Shown: positions 1-10,020 of the stretch, piece after piece
How positions within the stretch are numbered: position 1 is the first letter of the stretch
Layout: every line of letters starts with the position of its first letter
From: Agrocybe praecox
Taxonomy: Eukaryota; Basidiomycota; Agaricomycetes; Agaricales; Agrocybaceae
Direction: 5' to 3'
DNA length: 64,000 bases
Assembly: GCA_964017145.1 (NCBI GenBank)
Contig: OZ024840.1
Location: forward strand, 372,001 to 436,000
The notes under the pieces: model-generated
The model's input: the letters and a program-made list of their open reading frames with translations, nothing else
Database searches by the model: none
Told to the model about the DNA's origin: nothing
Position numbers and translations under genes: made by a program

Positions 1-161
1 CCATATCGATGTTTCATTATACAGCATCCACATCGCATTATACCACATAGATCTCGTATTATACCACATCTATGTTGGATTATACCACATATAATGTCGG
101 GTTGCGCAACATACCTCGGCTATGATGCCGGGCATGCCGACAACGAATGATTACCACTTTG
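1..161. repeat. Left arm of a foldback element, with minisatellite end
   Basis: Positions 1-105 hold degenerate copies of a unit of about 21 bp built around TTATACCACAT. Positions 105-161 continue with a unique stretch containing AACATACCTCGGCTAT and ending ACCACTTTG. The reverse complement of 3822-4110 repeats the same order: TTATACCACAT units, then AACATACCTCGGCTAT, a GCCG-rich stretch and CCACTTTGATC. The two are therefore arms of one inverted repeat. The arm is cut at 161 by the element that starts at 162. It runs off the left edge of the window, so its true end is unknown. Confidence 0.75.
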
Positions 162-485
162 TAGACTCGCGACCAGTGCGTTACGGTGGTGATTACGCAA
201 GCTTGGTCATTTGTCATGATTTAGAGTTTTCCTAAGCTCCGACAGCCATCAAACGGAACTCAATCGGACTACGAAAGGGGGCATCACCACCTAACGACTG
301 GGAGTTACGGGGACGATTTAGAGGAAGGCCCCCTGCGTGACAGGGACTTAGCGAAATTTCGCGTTTTTTGACGCGAACACATTTCGTCTCGCTCACTTGG
401 CGCCTGCCTCTCATCAAACTAACACGGAATCATGTTCTAAATAATTATATTGATGTCTAAATGTAAATGTAGTATATAAAATACA

Positions 486-1116
486 TTATTTAGGTGGTAT
501 ATCATCCGGTGTACTGTACTGTTGGGATAGGGAAGGCTGATGAGGTGTCAAAGGGTTTGTGCTTCTGGAAGGTGTTGACTGATAAGAATAGGAATGCATG
601 GGTGCGTGTTTCTGGGGTGGTTTGGCTTGCATAGGCCTGATGTCTAGGCGCTTCATCATTTCTAATAGCTCATCCCCATATTTTCCGAACCATGGCCAAT
701 CTTCTCCTGTCACCTTCTCCAACTCGTTCAAGCTTTCGATCTGCCCCACGGATGCCAATGTTTCAACGGTCTCGTCCTTCAGGATAACGGAGGGGTCAAA
801 CAATGAATTTTCGAAGTCGCGTTTCCAGGCTTCCCTACGCCATTCTTGTAAGGCGGTCTTCACATCGACATTTAGTGTGCCTGTTTTGACTGCACCCTTT
901 CTAGCGGTGACGACAGGGCGAGATGGTCTCGTTTGGTTCAGGAGGATGGGCTCGCAGATGTCGCAGCAAGGAGCGGTTGGTTCTGACATATAGGTAAGCA
1001 TGCTAACTTCACTGCTGGATACGTTGGAAACTCACTAGGAGGTTTATTACCATAGATCTCTGCTAAAACCTCTCGTCGGCACATTCCTGTTTGAGCTAAA
1101 GTGTAAAGCCCTTCAT
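486..1116 (-). pseudogene. C-terminal fragment of a RecQ-type DNA helicase
   Basis: Two minus-strand exons can be joined. The upstream one (about 1116-1036) encodes a stretch around CRREVLAEIYGNKPP. A GTGAGT donor follows, then an acceptor before 982, and the terminal exon 982-486 opens with PTAPCCDIC. The CRR...L...NKPP...CCDxC arrangement is the zinc-binding region after the helicase core in basidiomycete RecQ-family proteins. It is followed by a charged helical stretch and a Pro/Ser/Gln-rich tail ending in TAA. The whole ATPase core is missing: upstream sequence reads as antisense of the next fragment. The piece lies wholly inside element E1 and is best seen as captured DNA. A degenerate resident helicase gene is the alternative. 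Confidence 0.6.
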
Positions 1117-1122
1117 CTGGAG

Positions 1123-1944
1123 ATGCCGAATCCAGAGGTACGCGATGGTTCCGAGCATGGTTTTCGTCGGATTTGCCATGATGAGCACCCCGCTGCACAC
1201 CATGTCGTAGCGCGTACCCTTTTGGTGCCTTTGGGTAAGCTGTCTCATGGAAGCAACACATCATGGGAATGGCTAGCTTCGATCTCTCCTTGTGTCGACA
1301 TGCTTCGACAACTGGCAAAGAATGTCCACGGCATGTTGGGCGCAGATCAAGGGAGTCGACACGCACCACCACAGCTATCAAAAGATATCGAAAGTCTAAT
1401 GGATTCGTTAGGCGAGCATAAAGTATACGAGATTCAGAAAGGACATACATTGGATGATGATGATCCTCCTGTAAAAGATATCATCTCGTCCGGTTTTCAC
1501 AGCCTCACAACCGGAGCAAAGAACCCCCTTCACGAGTATAACGAAGCCTTCATAAAGCTACAAAGACGACGTCAAATAACCCCTGTAAACTCAAACGAAG
1601 ATTCTATAAGTACGCAAGACATCGACCCCAACTCAGCGGAGGAAGCCAACAGACTCACAAGTGATCCAATACGTGACGGTGCCAAAACCCAGGAGTCGTT
1701 CACAGCTATGTTTCCAAGTGATGATAATCCCTTTGTTGCAGAGACGGTGGTCCAGGTTAATGGCATCGAGATGGAAGAACCGCCGACAGGTGAGCTGGAG
1801 CAGATTATTGATGATGTTGAAAAAGGGAAGGTGGATCTGATGTTCCCGGTGCTGGACGAAGAAGATGTGTCATTGGATATGGACACTGTAGCAATTGACA
1901 GCGAAAGTGACGAGGATAGTATGTACGCAAGTGACGAAGAATGA
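1123..1944 (+). pseudogene. C-terminal fragment of an unidentified basidiomycete protein, acidic tail
   Basis: A 273-codon open frame runs from ATG 1123 to TGA, and the frame is open back to 1036. The conserved-looking part includes NTSWEWLASISPCVDMLRQL, a HKVYEIQKG stretch, DDDDPPVKDIIS and NPLHEYNEAF, then QRRRQI. The tail is strongly acidic, ending SESDEDSMYASDEE. The style resembles large hypothetical basidiomycete proteins; a link to the DUF6589 group is tentative and from memory only. It looks like the end of a longer protein. It abuts the helicase fragment head to head at about 1117-1123, as expected for two independently captured pieces. The stop lies about 190 bp inside the right TIR. 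No function is proposed. Confidence 0.45.
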
Positions 1945-2144
1945 GGAAAGAGGAAACACGGCGGCGTGGGTAGACGTGGGAGCGTGCTGTAATTTACCGA
2001 ATTTTACCTAAGTTCTTTGTGACAAGGCGTGACCCTACTAAATCTCCCCGTTGCTCCCAGCCGTTACCTGGAGATGCTCGCGGCTGCTCTCGGCATAAAG
2101 CGGAGTTCGACAGGTAACGGCTGGTCACGAGCCTAACCACTTTG

Positions 2145-2318
2145 ATCTAGTTCTGTTCCTTTTTCGGCGCATCGGCAATCAATGCAAAGCTACGGCTTGT
2201 CAGTGCACACGTATCCGGCCGAGAGCGAGTCAAGGTACTTAGCGCAGTTGTATATACATGTGCGCGCTCGAGCATTACAAGCCGTGGCTCTAAATTTATA
2301 GCCGGAGCGCCGAAACAA
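2145..2318. repeat. Central core of the foldback element
   Basis: This 174-bp stretch lies between the target duplications of E1 and E2. It is itself palindromic: TTTCGGCGC near 2163 pairs with GCGCCGAAA near 2308, and TACGGCTTGT near 2191 pairs with ACAAGCCGTGG near 2268. With the outer arms it makes one long imperfect palindrome. There is no credible gene in it. Confidence 0.6.
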
Positions 2319-2829
2319 GGATCAAAGTAGACTCGCGACCAGTACGTTAGGTGGTGATTACTCATGTGTCATCCCTGATGCCTCATTGTTTGGTCTTTGT
2401 TGTGGGTTTGTTTGTGCTTCCTAACATCAAGCGGAACTCAATCGGACTGTGAAAGGAGCATCACCACCTAACGACTGGGAGCAACCGAGACGTTTTAGTA
2501 GAGGTGACTTTTTGTGACGCCAAATTAGAAAAAAAACGCGTTTTTTGCCTCGCGCGCTTTCGTCAAGTGGCCACAACTTGGCCACAACACTTCAGAAGGC
2601 TTGGAAAATTTGTTATATTGGTAGTGTATGCTAATGTAAATACATATCCAATAGATATATATGTTTGGAAACAATTTTGAAAGAGGAAAAACCAGATCTC
2701 ACTTTTTTCTTCACCTAAGTCTGCATTGCGCTTCACTTATGTCCCTGGGCCGTGAAAACACAACACCTGTCAAACATCTGTAAGCAAAGATATGCTATCT
2801 CATCCAATAAAGCTACAGCACCTACTTGT

Positions 2830-3261
2830 TCAAGTGATTCTTTGAGAAGAAAATCTCAACAAGAGGATGCCAATCGATAGCAGAGGTCGGATTTGCTGTT
2901 TCCATTGGCGCGGTTTTTGGAATGTGGGCGGGAATAAGGAGAGCATAGCAAAGTTGAGGTTTTGTCCCGGTGCAGCTGCTCCATCCACGGTAACAGTGAA
3001 CGAGTTGTTGAGAGCTGTGGTACCAGATCTAGGGGTGAGTGTAACAGTGATTTGCTTCCAGCTTATCTGACTGCCAGAAATTTGAGCTGTAGTTGATGCG
3101 AAGACTTGTCCAGAGGATGACTGAAGTCCTACAACGACGTTAGCACTGAAGCTCGAGCTGGTAGGGAACCTATAGTAGAAAGACGCAGCGTAGGTGGATC
3201 CCGCTGTCCCTTTAATGGCTTGTAGGTTGACAGATACAGACATAGTTGGTGTGAGGTACAC
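2830..3261 (-). pseudogene. Fragment of a GH51 alpha-L-arabinofuranosidase, frameshifted
   Basis: The reading frame matches the N-terminal beta-sandwich (CBM4_9-like) part of fungal GH51 alpha-L-arabinofuranosidases. Recognisable elements are ASFYYRFPTSSSF, VVGLQSSSGQV, SWKQITVTL, NSFTVTVDGAAAPGQ and FAMLSLFPPTF. Just after PPTF the frame shifts and the expected catalytic-domain entry is lost, ending in a short unrelated tail. The signal peptide and the whole catalytic barrel are absent, so no active enzyme can be made. It lies entirely within element E2 and is most simply a captured fragment of a plant-cell-wall-degrading enzyme gene. Confidence 0.7.
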
Positions 3262-3275
3262 CTCAGCAATATCTC

Positions 3276-3693
3276 TTGAAAACGTCGCAACTTGGAAGAA
3301 ACCAGTTTCTGAGCAGGGTGCCCTCCCCTCTCAATTTCTCACCACCCACTCAGGTTGCACTGCCAAACGAGCAATTGCTGATGCCCTCCATCTCGGATCC
3401 TACCCTTCAACCTATTTTGAATCTATATACTAAAGCAGGATGTTTAGTTTATGCTGAAAAAGAATTCGTGAGCCTTCGGAAATTCGACGTATACTCATCG
3501 GACTTGCCTCCGCTGGAGAAACCGACATGGAACAGGGTCTTGCACTACCATCTCCGAGGATGTTTCACTCGCTATGAGTCGAATTATTGGGGAGGATGCA
3601 GAAGACGGAGATGTAGAGTCTTCTGTTTACTCAGAAGAAGAAGAAGACGTGAGAAACGAGATATATAGCGAGGACTCAGACGCGACGTTGTAG
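3276..3693 (+). pseudogene. Unassigned coding relic with acidic end inside E2
   Basis: A 130-codon frame from 3276 includes GCLVYAEKEFVSLRKFDVYS and PPLEKPTWNRVL, which read like real protein. An overlapping frame from ATG 3574 to TAG 3693 encodes an acidic tail (GDVESSVYSEEEEDV). Switching between these two frames would need an intron or a frameshift that I could not fix. As in E1, an acidic C-terminus ends shortly before the right terminal repeat. The family is not recognised and expression is doubtful. Confidence 0.2.
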
Positions 3694-3821
3694 CAATTCA
3701 ACGGATTTTTTACAAGTTGGCCCGTGACAAGTGTGACTGTGCTAAAGTGGTTCCGTTCGTCCCAGCCGTTTCTTCGAAACTCTTTCGGGGTTTTAAAAAG
3801 AAACGGCTGGTCACGAGCCTA

Positions 3822-4110
3822 GGATCAAAGTGGCAATGAGAGTGCATCGGCACATCCGGCAGTATAGCCGAGGTATGTTTTACGACCTGATATTCGATGT
3901 GGTATAATCCGACATCTATGCGGTATAATCCAGCACCTCTTTGGTATAATTGCACATTCTTTTGTGAATTCCGACATCTATATGGTATAATCGGACATTT
4001 ATATGGTATAATCCGATGTCTATGTGGTATAATCAACTTCTTATATTGTATAATCCCACATGTGTGTCGTATAACCACCCTATATGTTGTATGAATAGAC
4101 TTGTATGTTG
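3822..4110. repeat. Right arm of the foldback element, with about 21-bp minisatellite
   Basis: After the E2 target duplication comes the inverted counterpart of the left arm (ATAGCCGAGGTATGTT at about 3871), then from about 3898 to 4110 some ten degenerate units of the form GGTATAATCCGACATCTAT. Unit length is close to 21 bp and homogeneity falls rightwards. The repeats match the left-arm minisatellite in inverted orientation. Confidence 0.75.
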
Positions 4111-5017
4111 TATAACTCAAGGCAAGACTCGTAACATCACTCTGTATATACAAAATGGGTACATTATATATTATTTTCCAGGTAGTATGTATGTATATAC
4201 GAAATTTAATTTTTCGGCGGATGGGCAACCATATTCAGTCTCTACATTTCTCTCTCTACTTCGATTGCTTCGAATTGGATTCCATTCTACCCTACATAAA
4301 TTAAACTACATAAAGTTTGGAACCTAGAGACGTAAGGGGACGTCATTTCTGATCTAGAAAAGAACAAGAATATTTGAATTCAAAAATGAAGGTCTGGTTC
4401 GGTGAATAAATAATTTTACGAGTGAGAAAATCAAGAAAGTATACATGGTGAGGCCGACAAAAATCGCTGAAATTCAAATATACCGTGGGAAAATGAATAT
4501 TCGGCTTTGATTGAGTGCATGAATGGCGGGTTGGATGTAACAACGAGGTAATTGCGGTCCTAAGCCATGATATGGCGCAAGAAAATGTCCAACTTTGAGA
4601 AAATGTTGAAGTCCATCTCTTCACTTCGGACTTTGCCGGATGCTTTGTGATCCATTGATGCGCGACCATACGTCTTAACAGCTCCGTCTTTTGATAACGG
4701 CGACTTATAATTCACCGTTTCCTTTACACCTCTATGTCACCTAAAGTACTGGATTTCCGCATGATAAGAGAGTGGTATTTAGCCACAGCTGGATACCGGC
4801 TATCTGACCGTGGTAATAATCAACGATAACTTATGGCAGCCAACAAGTTATCGGCGTCGGGGATACCGGCTACGGCCATCTTCATGCTCCAAATCAATTT
4901 CGAAGACTTTATACAATATACATGCACTGCTTGCTATCCACGCATGTCCTATTGTAACTTGCACCACCTCTCATATCCCACATCCAAAGATCTCTCTTCG
5001 CCACTCCATCATTCGAA
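4111..5017. other. Non-coding stretch with a hairpin
   Basis: No convincing gene is visible; short frames here lack codon structure or splice partners. A perfect 9-bp inverted repeat (CGATAACTT/AAGTTATCG, arms at 4824-4832 and 4845-4853) lies between two copies of GGATACCGGCTA at about 4790 and 4862. Confidence 0.5.
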
Positions 5018-6260
5018 TTAGTTGATGTTCCAAACGACAGGGAAGATCTCCGGCTCAGAAAGAGGTGCCAGTTGCTTGAAGGTTTCGTCCGTCATAGTGA
5101 TGTTCTGGGAGAATGCACCGGTTTCGTATACCTCAGTGAAAGTCGCCTCGATGTTTTTTCCATTGTCTACGTAGATTTTAAAAGAGAGATAAGAATAAAC
5201 CAAATTGTCTTTACTGCGTGAAAAATATGAAAGGAAGTGAACGTACAAGCGATAGCAACTTTGTGGCAGCACGTTCCCTCGGGAAACATACCACGTGGAA
5301 GTGCTACTGCCTTCGGAGTGAGTGGGCAGATGCGGCCACAGGAGGTTTGGCCCTGGGGATCCCAGTGCTTTCCTACATGTAGATGAATAGTCGTGGTTAA
5401 TAATGGCTGCACCTTTGTATCACGAGAGAATCGCACGAACCCCAGCCGGTGCCGTTTGCATTCACAGCAGAGATGGCTGCGATGCTTGAGACCAAGGCGA
5501 CGACAAATTTGGCGGAGAACATTGTACTAGTAGTAAGTATGTTTAAAAGTTAAGAAAACTGCTTCTGTATGAATGTCGAGAGTAGCTTTTTGCTGATTTC
5601 TCTCCCCCAAGTTTCCTTCCTTTATATATGATCCAAGAGCCTTGTTGGATCAGTATGGTAGTCTCCACTTCATGTTCTAGATAGACACATTCGCGTCTGC
5701 CAAGGTTGCGTTGTAGCTAGCTAATGAGTGGATACCGCGAGTATCGCACGCGTGTGTGGATGAATATGGGTATTATTAGATATGTACTCCTTTAGCTGAA
5801 ATGCTCATCGGAGGTACCTGTTTGGAATACTATGCGCGGGGGCATGAGACACACGTCGCTCTTCAAACTTGCTTGAAAATATCTGTGGCGACAGTTTCAG
5901 AAAGAACCACTTGCTCATGGAAATTTAGGGTACATGTTTGGGTATTTAGATTCGAACTATGGTCGCCTCATCGGAAACTACTTCCTATCAAGACCCTCTG
6001 GCGTGCAGGATGACTCGTAACCATAAGAAATTGATATACTGTATGGGCCAGGCGTCTAATATGTCGGGGTACATTTAAGTACCCGAACACCATGCCCATG
6101 TTGATCGCTGTTTCTCTGACGCTTTGGTGATCTTCCGAGTTCCGGCGCCAACGAAGATTGTCATCCCACCTCGGTGGCAATAGCGCAAGTCTTTGTAGTG
6201 TTCGAGTCGGACGGAGTGAACAACTTAGGCGGCGTATCCTGCGACGTCGGATTTCGATAC
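5000..6260. repeat. Segmental duplication copy 1 (partner 8700-10020)
   Basis: The DPBB gene at 5018-5522 and about 700 bp upstream of it are repeated at 8841-10020 in the same order and orientation. Anchors include CCTTTATATATGAT, GGTCTCCACTT-like text followed by ATGTTCTAGA, GAGTATCGCA...ATGGGTATTA and, further out, CATGTTGATCGCT and ACCTCGGTGGCA. Divergence is substantial, with many substitutions and small indels, so the duplication is not recent. Confidence 0.75.
5018..5522 (-). CDS. Small secreted RlpA-like double-psi beta-barrel protein (copy B)
   Basis: Three exons read from the minus strand: 5522-5441, 5372-5247 and 5166-5018, with GT-AG introns of about 70-80 nt. Residues 1-22 form a signal peptide (MFSAKFVVALVSSIAAISAVNA). 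The mature part is about 95 residues: KHWDPQGQTSCGRIC, CCHKVAIAYNGKNIEATF and a C-terminal MTDETFKQLAPLSE...PVVWNIN. The pattern of a Cys-preceded strand, NGK, a variable loop, a helix ending QLAPLS and a final PVxWNx strand matches fungal RlpA-like DPBB proteins, which are small secreted cell-wall-associated proteins. The catalytic Asp usual in expansin-like members is replaced here, so a binding role is more likely than lysis. The exon structure is shared with the copies at 8841 and 32926. Confidence 0.75.
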
Positions 6261-8840
6261 ATTTCTTTGAGTAGGTCCCACTCACACCATGTCCTGTGAC
6301 GTGCTGCAACTTCAGTGGCGGCCCAGCTAGCGGCATTCCGTGCCGAAGTTCGGCTGGGCATACGCGTCACATCAAATTACGTGGGTGATTGTTGGTTTTC
6401 GAAAATACATCTTGCTTACATCCCACTCTGGCTGCGTCTTCGTTCGCATCCTCGGCATGATTGCTACGGTATAAATGACTCTTGTGGTGCTGCAACTTCC
6501 TACATTGGATTTGCATGCTGGACCTCCGTGGAGAACTCTTGCCCAACCGTAATCGCTCTGATTTTCCACGAAAAGCGAACCGACTCAATAGATACTTCCC
6601 TATACGCAACCGACCACTTGACCATCACAAATGCTGACAACGATGCATCATCGGATAAGCTCCGCTTTTGTTTTTCTTTCTCTCCCTGCAATCAATTACT
6701 TAATGCTTTGTGTCCCTCCTCTTCTCGTTTCCCATTGTCCTTATTCTCTCCACTTGGGCTTTTCTCTCGCCTCGTTCTCCCTCTTCCGTTCCCCCTTTTT
6801 TCCTTTTCTTCTTCTTCTTTCTTACTGCTTCCGGCCTCTTTTTTTCTCTCCCACTCTGCTCTTGCTCTTCTCGTCGATCAAACCTCATGCATCATTCTTC
6901 TCTCTGCTTGTCCTTCCTCGTCTCCAATATTCCCCCTTCTGTTCGTTCGTTCCTCTCTGCTCTTATCTCCTGTTTTCTCTTGCTCCCCCTCCTCCTAATC
7001 CACCCTTTCCTCCCTATTCGTTCTTTTCTCCACCCCACCCCTCTCATCTCTTCTCCGCTCTCCTCCCCTTCCCTCCCTCTTTCCTCTGCTCTTTCCTCGC
7101 CTCTCCTGCGTCCTCTCCTGCGTTCCCCTCTCTCCTCATATGTTCATTTACATGTTCTTATCTCCCCTACGCTCCTTTTTGCTTGCTAATGTCTCCGCTC
7201 GTTCAATTTGTTTTTCCCATCCTCCCCTCTCTTTACAGTGCGTGTCTCATGATGCACGATCGTGGATCGGCGTTAATGTTAAAGATTAAAAACACAACGA
7301 TGAACGGATTGATCGAGCTCCAATGAAAGAACGTATCGAATGAACTAGTAGTAGTAATAGTATCACATATTGTATCGGTATTTTTTCAAATCTGCTCATT
7401 CGTTCGTTGTTTCTGCCGTTCATCTCGTGATATATCCGTTCATCTTTATGGCTTGTTCATTCAAATCGTATGTTTACTAAAATATCTACTACCCACGATT
7501 TTCAGTCGTCAAGTCGTCGTTCGTAATCTGGCTAGAGTCTCATGTAACCACTTTTAATTCTGTACTAGACCATTAACTTAAATCTGATTAGGTGTTTTTG
7601 TCAACATGTGCTTTCGACGCAGGTTATTAGTGCTATCTGTATGTGGACCTCTGTGTCTGTGTTCGATCGCCTCGATTAAACGTGATCTATCAGAAACCAC
7701 ATTTGAGCCGATAAGGGATGCTTGAAATTTTAAGTATATATCTATGTATATGCGGCGTTCTTCAGGCTGTATAGTGACGTATAGCGTCTCCTGTAATCCT
7801 ACGGGCAGACAGATGAGTGCTGTTAGTGATGGCCATGGCGATGGTGCCGTTGATACTTCGCTGTTCGTCTGATCTCTCTTCCCCGAGTCTCTTCAAGGGT
7901 CCGTGTGGCGGTGTAATTTAGCCTGGTCAGGCGGCCGGTCAGGCCTCCAGGTTCGATCAGATAAAACTCCCATCCATTGACCGCTACTTGCCCCTTTCGA
8001 GGCTGACCGACGCGTATCCGAGCCCAGCTACCCCAGTCCGAACCATACTTGACTACTCCATCGGCCCACTATACACTACCCGCGTCCACCTGCCATGCTT
8101 TAGCTCGAGTCTCTGGTTCCCCTCTTATCCTCACTCTCATCTTTCTCCTTTCGCCTTCTCGACATGATGTCACGCCCATCATCACAAATAATAGCAAAGG
8201 AAGAAATCGAAAATGATGAAGAATCATAACATGCGCATGCCCCGATGAAGCACACTGCACACATGCTCTATGTAAATACATTTTCGATGAAGTAACAACA
8301 TACGATATAGCACCATATCCAACTACCTCGAGAGAAATGAATTGATCCACGGTGGGAATGCTAAAGTAGTGGTATGTGGTTTGTGTGGGTTATCATTCTA
8401 ACACGTTGGTCGATGAGATGTCAGTATGTATATGAGAAGAAAAAGAGAAACTCGTTCAGCTTCATGTACGATGCAAATTGGATGAGATTATTGTTGAAAA
8501 GAAGCAAGTGTGCTGGCAATCGGTGTGGAGTCAGATAATCGAAGATAAGATAAGATGATCAGGGGTGTCGGGCGCGGGCCGCCGCATGTTCGACCTGTGG
8601 TCAGCACTGCGATCGCGATGAGTTGTAACATGATTGAAATTGTCAGTCATCCCTCGTGTATTGTTCTCTCTGATAGTTCCAAACTTTAAATGAGAAAATA
8701 ATGCTCCAAATTGAATTCGAAGGCTTCATACAATATACATTTCACAAATGTCCTATCGTAATTTGTACCGCTATCCTATATCCAATCCACGTTCCACTTT
8801 ACTACTACAGCCCTGTCATCTATGTGAACAATGACAACGA
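5523..8840. other. Long intergenic stretch with a pyrimidine-rich tract
   Basis: From 5523 to about 6260 this is the upstream part of the segmental duplication. From about 6630 to 7230 the plus strand is extremely C/T-rich, producing long but low-complexity open frames (Ser/Leu/Pro/Phe) that I do not accept as genes. Text at about 7915-8050 resembles 14220-14360, indicating an old dispersed repeat. No gene is supported. Confidence 0.5.
6630..7230. repeat. Pyrimidine-rich tract
   Basis: About 600 bp are dominated by C and T on the plus strand, with runs such as TCTCCTCCCCTTCCCTCCCT. Similar but less extreme tracts occur at 13480-14100 and 25140-25850. The latter two share CACCCTCTCTGCGGCAC and GATGAACGTCTC, which suggests copies of one diverged repeat family. 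Confidence 0.5.
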
Positions 8841-10020
8841 TTAGTTGAGGTTCCAGACGACAGGGAAGATCTCGAGCTCAGAAAGAGGCGCAAGGTCACC
8901 GAAAGTAGCGTCGGTCATAGTGATGTTCTGCGAATGTGCGCCCCGAAGATACAAGTGGGTGAACGTGGAGTCAACGTTGTGTCCATTGACTGATTAAAAT
9001 GTCAGTAAATACATCCTTTTTGAGTGGAAACCTTGAGTAGACAAAACATACAGCTAAGACGAACGGTGTGGCAGCACTGCTCTGCTGGGTTAGGGAATTG
9101 GTCAGAGGGCAATGCGACTGCCCTCGTCGTAGCTGGGCAGTTTCCGCACGGAACTTGACCCTTGGGGTCCCAGTGCTTTCCTACACGGACAAAAAATACA
9201 CCTGTTAGAAAGACACGAGTCAAGAATTATGCGAGAAGAGCACGAACCCCAACCGGTGCCATTTGCGTTCACAACAGTGAGAGCTGCGATGCTCGAAACT
9301 AGGGCAAGTGCGAATTTGGTAGAGAACATTGTTGTGTTTGGACGTTAAGTAAATTTGGTTGTGTAGTACTCTGGAGTAGCTGTTTGCTGGTCTCTATCCT
9401 TCGAATTATCACCCTTTATATATGATTCAAGCTCCTTGTTAGATCAATATGGCGGTCTCCACTTTATGTTCTAGACACTCATAACTGTGTATGCCAAGGC
9501 TATGTGGTAGACTTGATACTTACCCAATAAATCGATACCGTGAGTATCGCATGCGTACATGGATTAATATGGGTATTAATGAGTGTGTACATACCTGGCC
9601 AAATTGTTTACCCGAGGAGCCCCTTTGGAATGTGCATAAAATGGGGAACAGCCTCTAAGCTTGCTCAATATGTATATACACCATCAGCTACAGCCAGCCT
9701 GCATTACCTACACCATGTCATGGCCATCTGAGACGGTCTTAAGTAAGGAAGGCCGAGCGAATTAAAGGAATAACTAGCACTTTAATATCACGCCGCATCA
9801 GAACCGGCGTCTAAATTGTCAGGGTATGTCTAAGTGCCCGATTACAGCCATGTTGATCGCTTCTCCTCGGGGTCTTTAACGACCTGTCCGCGCCGGCACC
9901 AGCGAATGTAATTATAATTATACTTATACGACCAGTCATTAAGCAACCTCGGTGGCAGTAGAGGGCTTCTCTGAAGCCTTTCAGCTCGGACAGTGTATAC
10001 AAATAAACTTCTACCCCGAC
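8700..10020. repeat. Segmental duplication copy 2 (partner 5000-6260)
   Basis: Carries the copy A gene and its upstream DNA in the same order as the 5000-6260 segment. Shared blocks include AATTCGAAGGCTTCATACAATATACAT-like text (about 8715 against 4900), the promoter region, the GAGTATCGCATGCG block (about 9540) and ATGTTGATCGCT (about 9850). Confidence 0.75.
8841..9329 (-). CDS. Small secreted RlpA-like double-psi beta-barrel protein (copy A)
   Basis: Exons are 9329-9248, 9180-9052 and 8989-8841. The product is about 119 residues. A signal peptide (MFSTKFALALVSSIAALTVVNA) precedes KHWDPKGQVPCGNCPATTRA, a paired-cysteine segment CCHTVRLSFNGHNVDSTF and the C-terminus MTDATFGDLAPLSELEIF followed by PVVWNLN. 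Intron phases and positions are the same as in the 5018 and 32926 genes, so they are paralogues. The family call (RlpA-like DPBB, secreted) rests on the C-terminal LAPLS...PVVWN pattern and overall size. TATA-like text (TTTATATATGATT) stands about 80 bp upstream of the start and is conserved in copy B, a plausible core promoter. The next gene leftwards is over 2 kb away. Confidence 0.75.

Larger units (their letters stand above)
162..2135. mobile_element. Non-autonomous TIR element E1 carrying gene fragments (Pack-MULE-like)
   Basis: The left end reads TAGACTCGCGACCAG and the reverse complement of the right end reads TAGGCTCGTGACCAG; similarity continues about 10 bp further inward. The element is bounded by a perfect 9-bp direct repeat, ACCACTTTG, at 153-161 and 2136-2144. 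Nine-base target duplications are typical of Mutator-like elements, although no transposase is present to prove the superfamily. Subterminal inverted repeats occur at both ends: CGTTAC/ACCACCTAACG near 181 and 290, and CAGCCGTTACCTG/CAGGTAACGGCTG at 2058 and 2111. The interior holds a RecQ-helicase C-terminal fragment on the minus strand and an unrelated coding fragment on the plus strand. Confidence 0.8.
2328..3821. mobile_element. Non-autonomous TIR element E2 carrying a GH51 fragment (same family as E1)
   Basis: The left end is TAGACTCGCGACCAG, identical to E1, and the reverse complement of the right end is TAGGCTCGTGACCAG. A perfect 9-bp duplication, GGATCAAAG, flanks it at 2319-2327 and 3822-3830. 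The first 230 bp resemble the first 230 bp of E1, including the ACCACCTAACGACTGGGAG block and a GCGTTTTTT motif. The right end again has a subterminal hairpin (CAGCCGTTTCTT/AAGAAACGGCTG). The interior is unlike E1: it contains a piece of an arabinofuranosidase gene and an unassigned acidic ORF. No transposase is visible. Confidence 0.8.

Noticed and set aside
598..993. 131-codon plus-strand ORF with a GTAAGC...ACTAG intron joining it to the frame at 1039
   Set aside because: It is antisense to the helicase exon, whose motifs (CCDIC, YGNKPP) and splice sites on the minus strand explain the sequence better.
3890..4110. Possible CRISPR-like array
   Set aside because: Units are degenerate and head-to-tail with no spacers, and the genome is eukaryotic. 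It is a minisatellite.
6631..7326. Long plus-strand ORFs (up to 231 codons) in three frames
   Set aside because: They are caused by C/T-only composition, which rarely makes stop codons. The translations are Ser/Leu/Pro/Phe low complexity.
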